64,000 bases of DNA from Synechocystis sp. PCC 7509 (GTDB taxonomy: Bacteria > Cyanobacteriota > Cyanobacteriia > Cyanobacteriales > Chroococcidiopsidaceae). The stretch covers positions 3,980,324 through 4,044,323 of the forward strand of contig NZ_ALVU02000001.1 in the NCBI RefSeq assembly GCF_000332075.2, read 5' to 3'. Of this stretch, positions 55,993 through 64,000 are shown piece by piece; position 1 is the first letter of the stretch; each line of letters begins with the position of its first letter. A program made the position numbers and the translations under genes. Below the pieces are notes generated by a model. That model saw only the letters and a list, made by a program, of their open reading frames with translations. It was not told where the DNA came from and did not search any database.

Positions 55993-57300
55993 ATGAAACT
56001 AAGTTTACTGCTGTTACTCCTAATCCCCACCGCGATCGCTTGTAATTCTACGGGTGCGGTGGAAGAACCCGCACCAACCCAAATAGCTGCAAGTCCTAGC
56101 CAGCCTAAAAATACTATCCCAACTCAATCATTATCACCGGAGCCTATCCGTATAAACGTTGCAACTTTACCTAAACCCTTTGCCAGCAATAGCGCCTCCA
56201 ACTCTGCTGAAGTTATCCCCATTCCCCAAAATCCCACTCTGCGCGTTCCCCAAGGCTTTACGGTTAATGTATTTGCCGAAAACCTCGATCGTCCCCGTTG
56301 GCTGGCTTTAACGCCTAGTGGTGAAGTATTAGTTACGGAAACAAGACAAAACCGGATTCGGCTATTAAGCGATACGAATAGCGATGGCGTTGCAGATACC
56401 AATAAAACTTTTGCCACTGCTCAAAATGGGGTAAATATTCCCTTTGGGATGACTTTTGCTGCTGGTTCTTTCTTTTTGGGCAATACCGACGCTGTATTGC
56501 GCTTTCCTTACAAGCAAGGACAACAACTTCTTAGCGGCAATGGGCAAAAAATTACTGACCTTCCCGGTGGCGGCTACAACCAACACTGGACGCGCAATGT
56601 AGTAGCTTCCCCCGATGGCAAAAAGTTGTACGTTTCTGTAGGTTCTAAGTCCAATGTAGAGGAGGAGTCTTTACCCCGTGCTTCGGTACAAGTAATGAAC
56701 TTAGACGGTTCAAGTCGTCAAACTTTCGCTTCTGGTTTGCGCAATCCCATCGGTTTAGATTTTCATCCTCAGACAGGAGAGCTTTACACTACTGTCAACG
56801 AACGAGATGAAATTGGCGATGATTTAGTGCCAGATTACTTTACACGCTTGCAACCAGGGCAATTTTACGGCTGGCCTTACGCTTACCTAGCTCCCGACAA
56901 TCTCGATCCTCGGCAAGTAGTTAATGGTAAAAGCAAGCGTCCAGATTTAGCCCGTAGTACCAAGACCCCAGATGTACTATTTCAGGCTCATTCCGCCGCT
57001 TTGGGGATGCAGTTTTACGATCGCACTACGTTTCCCCAAAAATACCGTAATGGAGCTTTTGCCGCCTTTCGCGGTTCTTGGAATCGCGATCGCCCTACAG
57101 GTTACAAAGTTGTATTTATTCCCTTCAATAACGGACGACCTCAAGGTTATTATGAAGACTTTTTAACCGGATTCTTGCTCGATTCCACTGAACCTACTAC
57201 TTGGGGGCGACCAGTGGGGATACTTGTATTACCCGATGGTAGTTTATTGGTTACAGAAGAAGCCAACGGACGAATTTATCGCATCCAGTACCGAGCGTGA
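55993..57300 (+). CDS. PQQ-type sorbosone-dehydrogenase-like lipoprotein
   Basis: A 435-residue six-bladed beta-propeller resembling L-sorbosone/sugar dehydrogenases. The N-terminus MKLSLLLLLLIPTAIACNST is a lipoprotein signal with the lipobox IAC, so Cys 17 should be lipidated and the protein tethered to a membrane. A Pro/Ser-rich linker follows. Propeller landmarks are RVPQGFTVNVFAENLDRPRWLALTPSGEVLVTE near residue 84, GLRNPIGLDFHPQTGELYTTVNERDEIGDDLVPDY near 250, and GSWNRDRPTGYKV near 355. PQQ biosynthesis genes are not here, and the cofactor is not proven. ATG at 55993. Confidence 0.87.
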   Translation: MKLSLLLLLLIPTAIACNSTGAVEEPAPTQIAASPSQPKNTIPTQSLSPEPIRINVATLPKPFASNSASNSAEVIPIPQNPTLRVPQGFTVNVFAENLDRPRWLALTPSGEVLVTETRQNRIRLLSDTNSDGVADTNKTFATAQNGVNIPFGMTFAAGSFFLGNTDAVLRFPYKQGQQLLSGNGQKITDLPGGGYNQHWTRNVVASPDGKKLYVSVGSKSNVEEESLPRASVQVMNLDGSSRQTFASGLRNPIGLDFHPQTGELYTTVNERDEIGDDLVPDYFTRLQPGQFYGWPYAYLAPDNLDPRQVVNGKSKRPDLARSTKTPDVLFQAHSAALGMQFYDRTTFPQKYRNGAFAAFRGSWNRDRPTGYKVVFIPFNNGRPQGYYEDFLTGFLLDSTEPTTWGRPVGILVLPDGSLLVTEEANGRIYRIQYRA

Positions 57301-57302
57301 AG

Positions 57303-57328
57303 TACCCGCCTTTTCCTAAAGGCGGGTA
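57303..57328. terminator. Hairpin between the lipoprotein and gcvP genes
   Basis: A perfect eleven-pair stem (TACCCGCCTTT and AAAGGCGGGTA) with a four-base loop, beginning 3 bases after the lipoprotein gene's stop and ending 24 bases from the end of the convergent gcvP. No long T-run. Shared stop for both is likely. Confidence 0.75.
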
Positions 57329-57351
57329 AAATCTATTTCAACCAAAATATG

Positions 57352-60252
57352 TTAGCTGTCTAAATATGCTTCCATAGGTAAGCAAGAACAAACAAAATTG
57401 CGATCGCCAAAGGCATTATCTATCCGACTAACCGCCGTCCAAAACTTAGATTCTCGCGTCCAAGGTGCGGGATAAGCGGCGCTCTTGCGGCTATAAGAAT
57501 GTTGCCATTCGTCAGCCATTAATACCTCTGCGGTGTGAGGGGCATTTTTCAAAACATTATCTTGCATATCTGCATTGCCTAGTTCAATTTCCCTAATTTC
57601 TTGACGAATTAAAGTCATTGCTGTGCAAAAACGATCCAATTCTGCCTTCGATTCGCTTTCTGTTGGCTCAACCATAATTGTTCCACCTACGGGCCAAGAA
57701 ACTGTCGGCGCATGAAAGCCGTAATCCATTAAGCGTTTAGCAATATCATCTACTTCGATACTGGCGCTTTTTTTCAAACTCCGCAAGTCCAAAATGCACT
57801 CATGGGCTACAAGTCCAGCTTTGCCTTTATACAAGACGGGATAATGAGCTTGGAGTTGATGAGCGATATAGTTAGCATTAAGAATTGCGACTTTAGTTGC
57901 TTGGGTTAACCCCTCTGCGCCCATCATGGCGATGTACATCCACGAAATAGTCAAAATGCTGGCACTACCCCAAGGCGCTGCCGCTACAGCCCCAATCCCT
58001 TGTTTGCTCCCCATGGAGACTACAGAATGTTTGGGTAAAAATGGCACTAAATGAGCCATGACTCCAATTGGACCCATTCCCGGCCCGCCGCCACCGTGAG
58101 GGATACAAAAAGTTTTGTGCAAGTTCAAGTGACAAACATCTGCGCCAATGTCTCCCGGACGACATAAACCGACTTGGGCGTTCATATTTGCCCCATCCAT
58201 GTACACTTGTCCGCCGTGACTGTGAACTATAGCGCAGATATCCTTAATTTCTTCCTCAAAAACGCCATGAGTTGAAGGATAAGTAACCATCAGCGCCGCA
58301 AGTTCTTTGCTATGCTTTTGGGCTTTGGCTTGCAAGTCGGCTAAGTCTACATTTCCTTGCTCGTCACAAGCAACGGGTACTACTTTCATGCCGCACATGA
58401 CCGCACTAGCCGGGTTTGTCCCGTGGGCGGAAGTTGGAATTAAGCAAACATTTCGATGTCCTTCGCCGCGTTTTTCGTGGTACTGACGAATTACCAGTAA
58501 GCCTGTATATTCTCCTTGAGATCCGGCGTTTGGTTGCAGCGAGATTCCCGCAAAACCCGTGATTTCTCCAAGCCAGTCTTCCAGTTGAACAAATAATTCT
58601 TGATAGCCTTTTGTTTGACTTAAGGGTGCAAAGGGGTGAATGTTACCAAACTCTGCCCATGTTACGGGCATCATTTCCGCCGTTGCGTTTAACTTCATCG
58701 TACAAGAACCCAAAGGAATCATCGATGTCGTTAGCGATAAATCCTTAGATTGCAAGCGGTACAAGTAACGTAAAAGCTCGGTTTCACTTTTGTAGCTATT
58801 AAATACTGGATGAACTAGGTAACTGCTAGTACGCTTTAAAGTGGGTGGAGTTATTTTAACTTGACTTGCCAACTTCTCAATAGTAAATGGCAAATTATCC
58901 CCAGCAAAAATCTCTAACAGTTCTTCAACATCTTGTAAGCTAGTAGTTTCATCTAAAGAAATTCCTATAGATGTGGCATTTAAGTCCCGAAGATTAATTT
59001 TTCGGTTTTCGGCTGCTCGCAGGATGTCTGCATTGCTTGATGCGCCCAAATCTACCTTAACTGTGTCAAAAAACTCTGTACTACCTAGCTTATAACCTAG
59101 CTTCTGCAAGCCTGTAGCTAAAACTGCGGTCAAAAAGTGGATATCTTCAGCGATGGTTTTTAGTCCCTCTGCGCCATGATAAACCGCATACATTCCCGCC
59201 ATTACTGCTAGCAAAACTTGGGCTGTACAAATGTTGCTAGTAGCTTTGTCGCGGCGAATATGTTGTTCCCTTGTTTGCAAGGCTAAACGCAGGGCTGTTT
59301 TGCCTTGTACGTCTTTAGAAACTCCGACAATTCGCCCCGGTACTTGCCGCTTATACTCCTCTTTGGTGGCAAAATATGCCGCATGAGGGCCGCCGTAACC
59401 AAGGGGAATACCAAAGCGCTGAGTGCTACCTACAGCTATATCTGCGCCGAATTCTCCGGGAGGCACGAGCAAAGTCAAACTTAATATATCCGCAGCTACC
59501 GTTACTAAAGCCCCTTGAGCGTGGGCTTTTTCTCCAAAGGCGCGGTAATCATAAATTGTCCCATCGGTGGCTGGATACTGGAGCAACACGCCAAAAACTT
59601 GCTGCTCAAAACTAAAATTCTCATGGTTGCCAACAATTACCTCAATTCCTAAAGGCTCGGCACGAGTTTGGATAACTTCAATAGTTTGGGGATGGCAACT
59701 ATCGCTAACAAAAAATGTTTTGGATTTATTTTTGCTAATTCCATAGCTCATGGTCATCGCTTCCGCCGCCGCCGTTGCTTCGTCTAACAAGGAAGCATTG
59801 GCAATTTCTAACCCCGTCAAGTCGATAATTACTGTTTGAAAATTAAGCAGCGCTTCTAATCGTCCTTGAGCAATTTCTGGTTGATAAGGAGTATAAGCTG
59901 TGTACCAGCCAGGATTTTCTAAAATATTTCTTTGAATGACCGGCGGTGTAATACAGTTGTGGTAGCCCATGCCTATATAAGAGCGGAATACCTCGTTTTT
60001 GACGGCAATTGCCTTCAATTTGGCTAAAGCGGCTTGTTCGCTTAAAGCTACGGGTAAATTTAGCGGTTTATTTTGCCTGATGGACTGCGGAACAGTTTTA
60101 TCTATCAAGTCCTCTAAGCTTGCTAGTCCTAATACTTCTAGCATTTGTTGGATTTGTGCTGTGTTCGAGCCAATATGCCGTTGCACAAATTCGGGCGAAG
60201 TCTTGATTATTTGCTGTTCGTCTATTGCTTGAGTACGAGAACTAACTACCAC
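57352..60252 (-). CDS. gcvP: Glycine dehydrogenase (decarboxylating), P protein
   Basis: The pyridoxal-phosphate P protein of the glycine cleavage system, which processes photorespiratory glycine. The 966-residue single chain fuses the two halves found separately in some bacteria. Landmarks are [17 protein letters not shown] near residue 23, [52 protein letters not shown] near 105-155, and the lysine in [22 protein letters not shown] near 715. ATG at 60252. It lies 117 bases downstream of gcvH on the same strand. gcvT is not in this window. Confidence 0.97.
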   Translation of the reverse strand: MVVSSRTQAIDEQQIIKTSPEFVQRHIGSNTAQIQQMLEVLGLASLEDLIDKTVPQSIRQNKPLNLPVALSEQAALAKLKAIAVKNEVFRSYIGMGYHNCITPPVIQRNILENPGWYTAYTPYQPEIAQGRLEALLNFQTVIIDLTGLEIANASLLDEATAAAEAMTMSYGISKNKSKTFFVSDSCHPQTIEVIQTRAEPLGIEVIVGNHENFSFEQQVFGVLLQYPATDGTIYDYRAFGEKAHAQGALVTVAADILSLTLLVPPGEFGADIAVGSTQRFGIPLGYGGPHAAYFATKEEYKRQVPGRIVGVSKDVQGKTALRLALQTREQHIRRDKATSNICTAQVLLAVMAGMYAVYHGAEGLKTIAEDIHFLTAVLATGLQKLGYKLGSTEFFDTVKVDLGASSNADILRAAENRKINLRDLNATSIGISLDETTSLQDVEELLEIFAGDNLPFTIEKLASQVKITPPTLKRTSSYLVHPVFNSYKSETELLRYLYRLQSKDLSLTTSMIPLGSCTMKLNATAEMMPVTWAEFGNIHPFAPLSQTKGYQELFVQLEDWLGEITGFAGISLQPNAGSQGEYTGLLVIRQYHEKRGEGHRNVCLIPTSAHGTNPASAVMCGMKVVPVACDEQGNVDLADLQAKAQKHSKELAALMVTYPSTHGVFEEEIKDICAIVHSHGGQVYMDGANMNAQVGLCRPGDIGADVCHLNLHKTFCIPHGGGGPGMGPIGVMAHLVPFLPKHSVVSMGSKQGIGAVAAAPWGSASILTISWMYIAMMGAEGLTQATKVAILNANYIAHQLQAHYPVLYKGKAGLVAHECILDLRSLKKSASIEVDDIAKRLMDYGFHAPTVSWPVGGTIMVEPTESESKAELDRFCTAMTLIRQEIREIELGNADMQDNVLKNAPHTAEVLMADEWQHSYSRKSAAYPAPWTRESKFWTAVSRIDNAFGDRNFVCSCLPMEAYLDS

Positions 60253-60369
60253 TAAACGGCTCTCCAGACTTAACTTTATACATATTCTGCAACATTTTTT
60301 TGCAAATAGGGACTAGATTATTAATAATTTTTAGTAAAGCTTTATACTTTTCTAGCCCCTAGTTTAAAG

Positions 60370-60759
60370 TTAGTGACCTTCTACTAAAGATCGATATTCC
60401 AAAGCCGTTAAAGCATCATCAGCTTCGCTAACGTCGTCAACGCGCAATTTGAGCAGCCAGCCTTCACCATAGGGATCTTCTGCTACTTGTTCAGGGGCTT
60501 CAATTACAGCCTCGTTGCGTTCGATTACCGTACCGCTAACGGCAGGGTATAAGTCTTCCACAGCTTTTACTGATTCTACCGAACCAAAGGTTTCGCCTTT
60601 GGTGACAAGTTCTCCCACATCGGGCAATTCTAAAAAGACAATATCGCCTAATTGGTCTACAGCAAAAGCACTAATGCCGAGAGTAGCAATATCGCCATCA
60701 AAGCGCACGTACTCGTGGGAGTCTAAATATTTCAGGTCTTCCGGGTATTCTAAAGCCAT
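60370..60759 (-). CDS. gcvH: Glycine cleavage system H protein
   Basis: The lipoylated carrier of the glycine cleavage complex. The 129 residues carry the lipoyl lysine in [18 protein letters not shown] near residue 62, plus [13 protein letters not shown]. The N-terminus [22 protein letters not shown] is typical. ATG at 60759. It precedes gcvP on the same strand, so the two are probably co-transcribed. No glycine riboswitch was recognised in the 138 bases upstream. Confidence 0.96.
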   Translation of the reverse strand: MALEYPEDLKYLDSHEYVRFDGDIATLGISAFAVDQLGDIVFLELPDVGELVTKGETFGSVESVKAVEDLYPAVSGTVIERNEAVIEAPEQVAEDPYGEGWLLKLRVDDVSEADDALTALEYRSLVEGH

Positions 60760-60897
60760 AATAAGGTTACTTTTTTGCTCTGAACTATTACTTTTTGAGC
60801 GATCGCCCTAGCTAAAAATAGCAATAACACGGCTCGAAAGGACAGATTTTAGCAATTTATCTATTTTTTTCGCGATCGCTATGTTGTGACCGGAAAA

Positions 60898-61282
60898 ATG
60901 GGATACAAGCCCCGTCCTTCTAAAACGGCTTTATATTCTCCAATGTGCTATAATATACATAGTGATAAAAAGCTCCCTCTAGGCTCAAGACACGTTGAAA
61001 CAGCTACGGTGAGAGCAGGCGTAGAGAAAAACCAACGGGCAATGGTAGTCAACATAAATCCATCCCAGAGGAAAAAGTAAAACTTCGCGCGTTTGTTGTT
61101 TGTTGTTTAATAGTCGCGGAAGGACATTTCGAGACTTAAAACGGACGTGGAGAGAGTGTAAGGCGAGGTTACTCGCTGTTCTTGTTGAAACGTCAACCCC
61201 ATTGGGCGACCATCCCCTTGCTTTAAGTAAGGTCGTGGCGTGGTGAGGAATCCTCGTATCTTTAGATCGAGGAGGATGTCAA
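60898..61282 (+). mobile_element. Non-autonomous IS200/IS605-type element
   Basis: A ~385-base element. The left end TACAAGCCCCGTCC (60904 on), followed by a promoter-like TATAATATAC, resembles left ends of cyanobacterial TnpB elements. The right end is GGAATC, then the hairpin CCTCG-T-ATCT-TT-AGAT-CGAGG (61252-61272), then AGGATGTCAA, as in the relic near hemA. A 64-codon open frame inside is leftover leader, not a gene. No transposase is present. It sits between gcvH and mdh. Confidence 0.6.
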
Positions 61283-61293
61283 TCCATCAAGAG

Positions 61294-62268
61294 TTAGGAT
61301 TGTTGTAAAATTGCGATCGCCCGCTCGATATTTTGCCGCAATAATTCAGCGCAAGTATGCAGCGCCGCTAATTCGTTATCTGTAAGCTTGAGTTCCCAAA
61401 TTTTAGCAATCCCACCGCAGCCTAAACTACAGGGAACACCGATAAAAATATCTTGCAATCCATACTCACCCTGTAAGTAAGCCGCTACAGGCAATAAACG
61501 CGACTGATTGAGTAGTATTGATTCCACCATCAAACACGTAGAAGCCGCCGGAGCAAAATAAGCGCTTCCTGTGTGCATTAATTCGACAATCTCTGCGCCG
61601 CCGTTACGAGTTCTAGTTATTAAGCGCTCAATAGTCGCCTCAGCCATTAATTCGGTAATTGGTACACCCGCAACGGTAGAGTAACGCGCTAAAGGCACCA
61701 TTAAGTCGCCATGACTGCCCAAAACCATTGTTTGTACGTCCATCACCGCTACCCCCAATTCCAGCGCAATAAAAGCCTGAAACCTGGCAGAATCTAATAC
61801 TCCCGCCATCCCCATAATGCGATCGCGTGGCAACTTTGTTGCTTGCCATGCGAGGTAGGTCATGACATCTAAGGGATTGGTAACAACGATCAAAACTGCA
61901 TTGGGAGAATGAGCGATCGCCTTAGTTGCGGCCTCTACTACTATTTTGGCGTTAGTCTGCATCAATTGATCGCGGCTCATGCCGGGTTTACGCGCAAGTC
62001 CCGCCGTAATTACGACTATATCCGAGTCAATGGTATCTGTGTAGTTTGTTGTGCCGCTAATTTGGCGGTTGTGTAGGGAAATACCTTTTGCTTCCAATAG
62101 GTCTAGTGCTAACCCTTGGGGCATTCCCTCGACTACATCTAACAGCACAACATCGGCTAAATTTTTCTCCGCAATTTTTTGGGCTAAAGTGCTGCCAACT
62201 TTACCCGCACCAATGATAGTAACACGGGGAGAATTGCAGACTAGGGACGAGTTGACAGCAGCTTGCAT
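61294..62268 (-). CDS. mdh: Malate dehydrogenase
   Basis: An NAD-dependent malate dehydrogenase of the LDH-like class (324 residues). The Rossmann start is ITIIGAGKVGSTLAQK near residue 18, then DVVEGMPQGLALDL, the substrate arginine in LARKPGMSRDQLMQTN near 90, VVTNPLDVMTYLAW near 127 and MAGVLDSARF near 152. The catalytic His sits in VLGSHGDLMVPL near 185. ATG at 62268. It lies 18 bases downstream of ndhO on the same strand, probably in one transcript. Confidence 0.94.
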   Translation of the reverse strand: MQAAVNSSLVCNSPRVTIIGAGKVGSTLAQKIAEKNLADVVLLDVVEGMPQGLALDLLEAKGISLHNRQISGTTNYTDTIDSDIVVITAGLARKPGMSRDQLMQTNAKIVVEAATKAIAHSPNAVLIVVTNPLDVMTYLAWQATKLPRDRIMGMAGVLDSARFQAFIALELGVAVMDVQTMVLGSHGDLMVPLARYSTVAGVPITELMAEATIERLITRTRNGGAEIVELMHTGSAYFAPAASTCLMVESILLNQSRLLPVAAYLQGEYGLQDIFIGVPCSLGCGGIAKIWELKLTDNELAALHTCAELLRQNIERAIAILQQS

Positions 62269-62286
62269 ATAAAAAAAGCGATCGCG

Positions 62287-62505
62287 CTAGGGGGTAAATT
62301 GTTCTAGTTGATCTACACGTAGCCAAATATTCGGTGTAGGGACTTGTCCAAACATTACTAAAGCGTATTCGCCTCTAACATCCAATACCTGACCTTTGGT
62401 TTCAAACAAATAAGGTGGAAAACGAATGTCACTTGCTTGTGCTTCTAAGCTATTTTCTAGCTTTTCTCGGACAGCACGGACTGAATCGCCTTTTTTGACT
62501 GCCAT
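62287..62505 (-). CDS. ndhO: NAD(P)H-quinone oxidoreductase subunit O
   Basis: A small 72-residue subunit of the NDH-1 hydrophilic arm, specific to cyanobacteria and chloroplasts. It begins [40 protein letters not shown], then [26 protein letters not shown]. The fold is a small beta barrel. The start is ATG at 62505. The ndhF-ndhD operon is about 47 kb away in this window, so the complex's genes are dispersed. mdh follows downstream. Confidence 0.94.
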   Translation of the reverse strand: MAVKKGDSVRAVREKLENSLEAQASDIRFPPYLFETKGQVLDVRGEYALVMFGQVPTPNIWLRVDQLEQFTP

Positions 62506-62587
62506 AACTTGCTCTAATACTTAATGCCTACTTAGGAATTTTAGACCGTTTACGCACCTAGTCAAGTAGAAATAACCACTTTCGCTC

Positions 62588-63427
62588 TCAGCTTTTTCCC
62601 TGACACTGAGGACAAAAGTGTGAAGATCGCCCAGCTAACTTAATTTTTTCAATCGGTGTACCACAAATTCGACAAGGTTTGCCTGTACGGTTGTAAACCC
62701 ACGCTACACCGCCATAATTGCCGTTAATCCCTTCTACATTCAGAAAATCGCTAAAAGTAGTCCCACCTGCCGCAATACTGGCTTCTAGGACTTGAATAAT
62801 GGCGGTTCTAAGTTCTGTTAATTGCTCAATTTGTAAGCAATTACTTAAAGTTGCCGGGAATATTTTGGCAATAAATAAAGCTTCATCGGCGTAAATATTC
62901 CCAATTCCAGCAATAATTGCTTGATCTAACAATGCCGATTTAATCGAACGACGGCTATTAATGAGTTTTGCGGCTAAATATTTGGGAGAAAACTCTGAAC
63001 TAAAGGGATCTAAACCTAGTTTTGCAAGTCCTGTAATTACCGATGAAGTTGCTTGTCCTTTAGGAATCCACCACATTTGCCCAAAAGTCCGTTGATCGAC
63101 AAAACGTAATTCGCGATCGCCTGCAAAAAATAATCTTACTCGCGTATGCTTGTGTAACGGTTCGCTGGGATGCAACCACAGCAACTGTCCTGTCATCCGC
63201 AAATGTACGCCCAAATGGCTAGAATTACTCAACTGTGCCAGCAAATATTTGCCCTGGCGTTGCCAATTAGAAATCGCATTTTTGGATAATCCCGCCAAAA
63301 ACTCATGCTCAGAAAACGGGTAGGCGATCGTGCGACTGAGTAGCACATCGCCCCCCGTAATTTCTTGGTTTAGTGTAACTTTTTCTAAACCGCGCCGGAC
63401 TGTTTCAACTTCAGGCAGTTCAGGCAC
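62588..63427 (-). CDS. mutM: Formamidopyrimidine-DNA glycosylase
   Basis: A base-excision repair enzyme that removes 8-oxoguanine and formamidopyrimidines. The 279 residues begin PELPEVETVRRGLEK after the start, with the catalytic Pro and Glu at the N-terminus. The helix-two-turn-helix reads DQAIIAGIGNIYADEALF near residue 165, and a C-terminal zinc finger CRICGTPIEKIKLAGRSSHFCPQCQ closes the chain. GTG at 63427 is the start, because the second residue must be proline. It is three bases downstream of psaE, in the same transcript. The pairing with a photosystem gene may be chance. Confidence 0.96.
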   Translation of the reverse strand: MPELPEVETVRRGLEKVTLNQEITGGDVLLSRTIAYPFSEHEFLAGLSKNAISNWQRQGKYLLAQLSNSSHLGVHLRMTGQLLWLHPSEPLHKHTRVRLFFAGDRELRFVDQRTFGQMWWIPKGQATSSVITGLAKLGLDPFSSEFSPKYLAAKLINSRRSIKSALLDQAIIAGIGNIYADEALFIAKIFPATLSNCLQIEQLTELRTAIIQVLEASIAAGGTTFSDFLNVEGINGNYGGVAWVYNRTGKPCRICGTPIEKIKLAGRSSHFCPQCQGKS

Positions 63428-63430
63428 AAT

Positions 63431-63814
63431 TTACCGAGATTCCGTACCTTGGTTGGCATCGCCGACTACTACACCACTGCTATCGCCAGATTCGGGACTA
63501 GCAGCCGGGTTAGAAGCTTTTGGACTTGAAGGCGTACCTTGCCCTGTGGTGCGGGTGCGCTCGTCAAGGGTGGTTTGCTGACCGCCAGAGGCTGCCGTAG
63601 ATGCTTTTTTGGCTTTTGCGGTGGGTTTGGCTACTTCCAATAGTTCGCTAGTGGCGAAGTTATTGGTGTTTACACCTGCATAGTTCAAGTTAGTAAAGCG
63701 GACAATCACCGGATAGCGAATGCCACTTTGGTCAATTGAAGCAACGGTTCCGACATCTTGAAACCAGTAAGATTCTGGTCTGAGAACCCGCACTTTAGAA
63801 CCACGTTCTACCAT
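63431..63814 (-). CDS. psaE: Photosystem I subunit IV with a C-terminal extension
   Basis: A stromal-side photosystem I subunit that helps dock ferredoxin. Residues 1-63 are a standard Psa[21 protein letters not shown], then [28 protein letters not shown]. The family usually stops there or shortly after (65-75 residues), but this chain runs to 127. The extra ~64 residues are low-complexity, rich in Ala, Ser, Thr, Lys and Gly, so likely disordered. The start is ATG at 63814; the window's last 186 bases would hold its promoter. mutM follows three bases downstream. Confidence 0.96.
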   Translation of the reverse strand: MVERGSKVRVLRPESYWFQDVGTVASIDQSGIRYPVIVRFTNLNYAGVNTNNFATSELLEVAKPTAKAKKASTAASGGQQTTLDERTRTTGQGTPSSPKASNPAASPESGDSSGVVVGDANQGTESR

Positions 63815-64000
63815 GAGTATTTTCCCTTTAATTGATTAATCGCCCAGTGAATACGGCTAATTGTTCTCACTCTACAACAAGGGCTGCAACCTGCTGTGCT
63901 ATTTGGTGTTTAAGTTTTGTTGCTGGTTTTAGGAGCATCGCTAAATTATTAGCTCGTTTTAATGTTTGACTAAAAAAGGGTTATTTGTGACATCTCCCCA

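Noticed and set aside
60760-60897. Glycine riboswitch ahead of gcvH
   Set aside because: No tandem aptamer-like pattern is visible in 138 bases, which is too short for the usual form.
60886-61080. 64-residue frame in the IS200/IS605-type element
   Set aside because: It is the leader part of the element, with a stop before any transposase sequence.

Overview
The window is chromosomal DNA from a cyanobacterium. The evidence is the gene content: psaE of photosystem I, the NDH-1 subunits NdhF, NdhD and NdhO, ferredoxin-thioredoxin reductase, the GlpX-type fructose/sedoheptulose bisphosphatase, a glutamyl-tRNA reductase for tetrapyrroles and an iron-uptake-type SLH porin. The octamer GCGATCGC (HIP1), a cyanobacterial hallmark, also recurs throughout. 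Base composition and gene families suggest the Chroococcidiopsis/Nostoc-like branch, but I cannot name a genus. No tRNA, rRNA, CRISPR array or intact prophage was recognised.

Layout. 1-2.6 kb: two convergent histidine-kinase-like genes with complementary defects. 2.7-9.9 kb: housekeeping genes (murE, cysH, sbcD, tpiA, folP, rpiA) around a small antitoxin-like pair. 10-15.2 kb: an NnrU/zeta-carotene-isomerase-like gene, a thioredoxin and the ndhF-ndhD operon. 15.3-21.4 kb: an accessory patch with a secreted amidohydrolase, a palindromic MITE-like repeat, an octapeptide-repeat protein, aquaporin, an internally deleted ISL3 transposase, a GUN4-like fragment and a small XRE regulator. 21.6-33.7 kb: mostly core genes (typA, DUF58, ftrC, an OmpR-type regulator, grxD-bolA, plsC, grxC-tadA, glpX, hemA) with an IS200/IS605-type relic just upstream of hemA.

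33.8-40.4 kb is a coherent envelope-energising cluster: exbD-exbB, a TonB-family protein, an M56 (BlaR1-like) membrane protease with a BlaI-type repressor, and a TonB-dependent outer-membrane receptor. It probably imports a metal chelate, with proteolytic or BlaI-type regulation as a possibility. 40.5-46.5 kb: a duplicated-domain hypothetical, a pentapeptide-repeat protein, a polar amino-acid ABC importer (substrate-binding/permease fusion plus ATPase) and a porin. 46.5-50 kb is a decayed patch: a GAF protein, a histidine-kinase tail fragment, an unknown-family gene and a HEAT-repeat gene broken by one in-frame stop. 50-52 kb: two genes of a branched-chain/neutral amino-acid ABC importer. 52.5-55.9 kb: a large CHASE-PAS hybrid kinase. 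56-63.8 kb: a sorbosone-dehydrogenase-like lipoprotein, gcvP and gcvH, a second IS200/IS605-type relic, mdh, ndhO, mutM and psaE.

The most unusual points are the convergent kinase pair (one keeps the phospho-acceptor histidine but lacks recognisable ATP-binding glycine boxes; the other has intact ATP-binding boxes but Glu in place of the histidine), the Ton cluster with an embedded M56/BlaI pair, the single-stop HEAT pseudogene, and the in-frame deletion derivative of an ISL3 transposase. All family assignments are from reading the sequence; no database search was possible.
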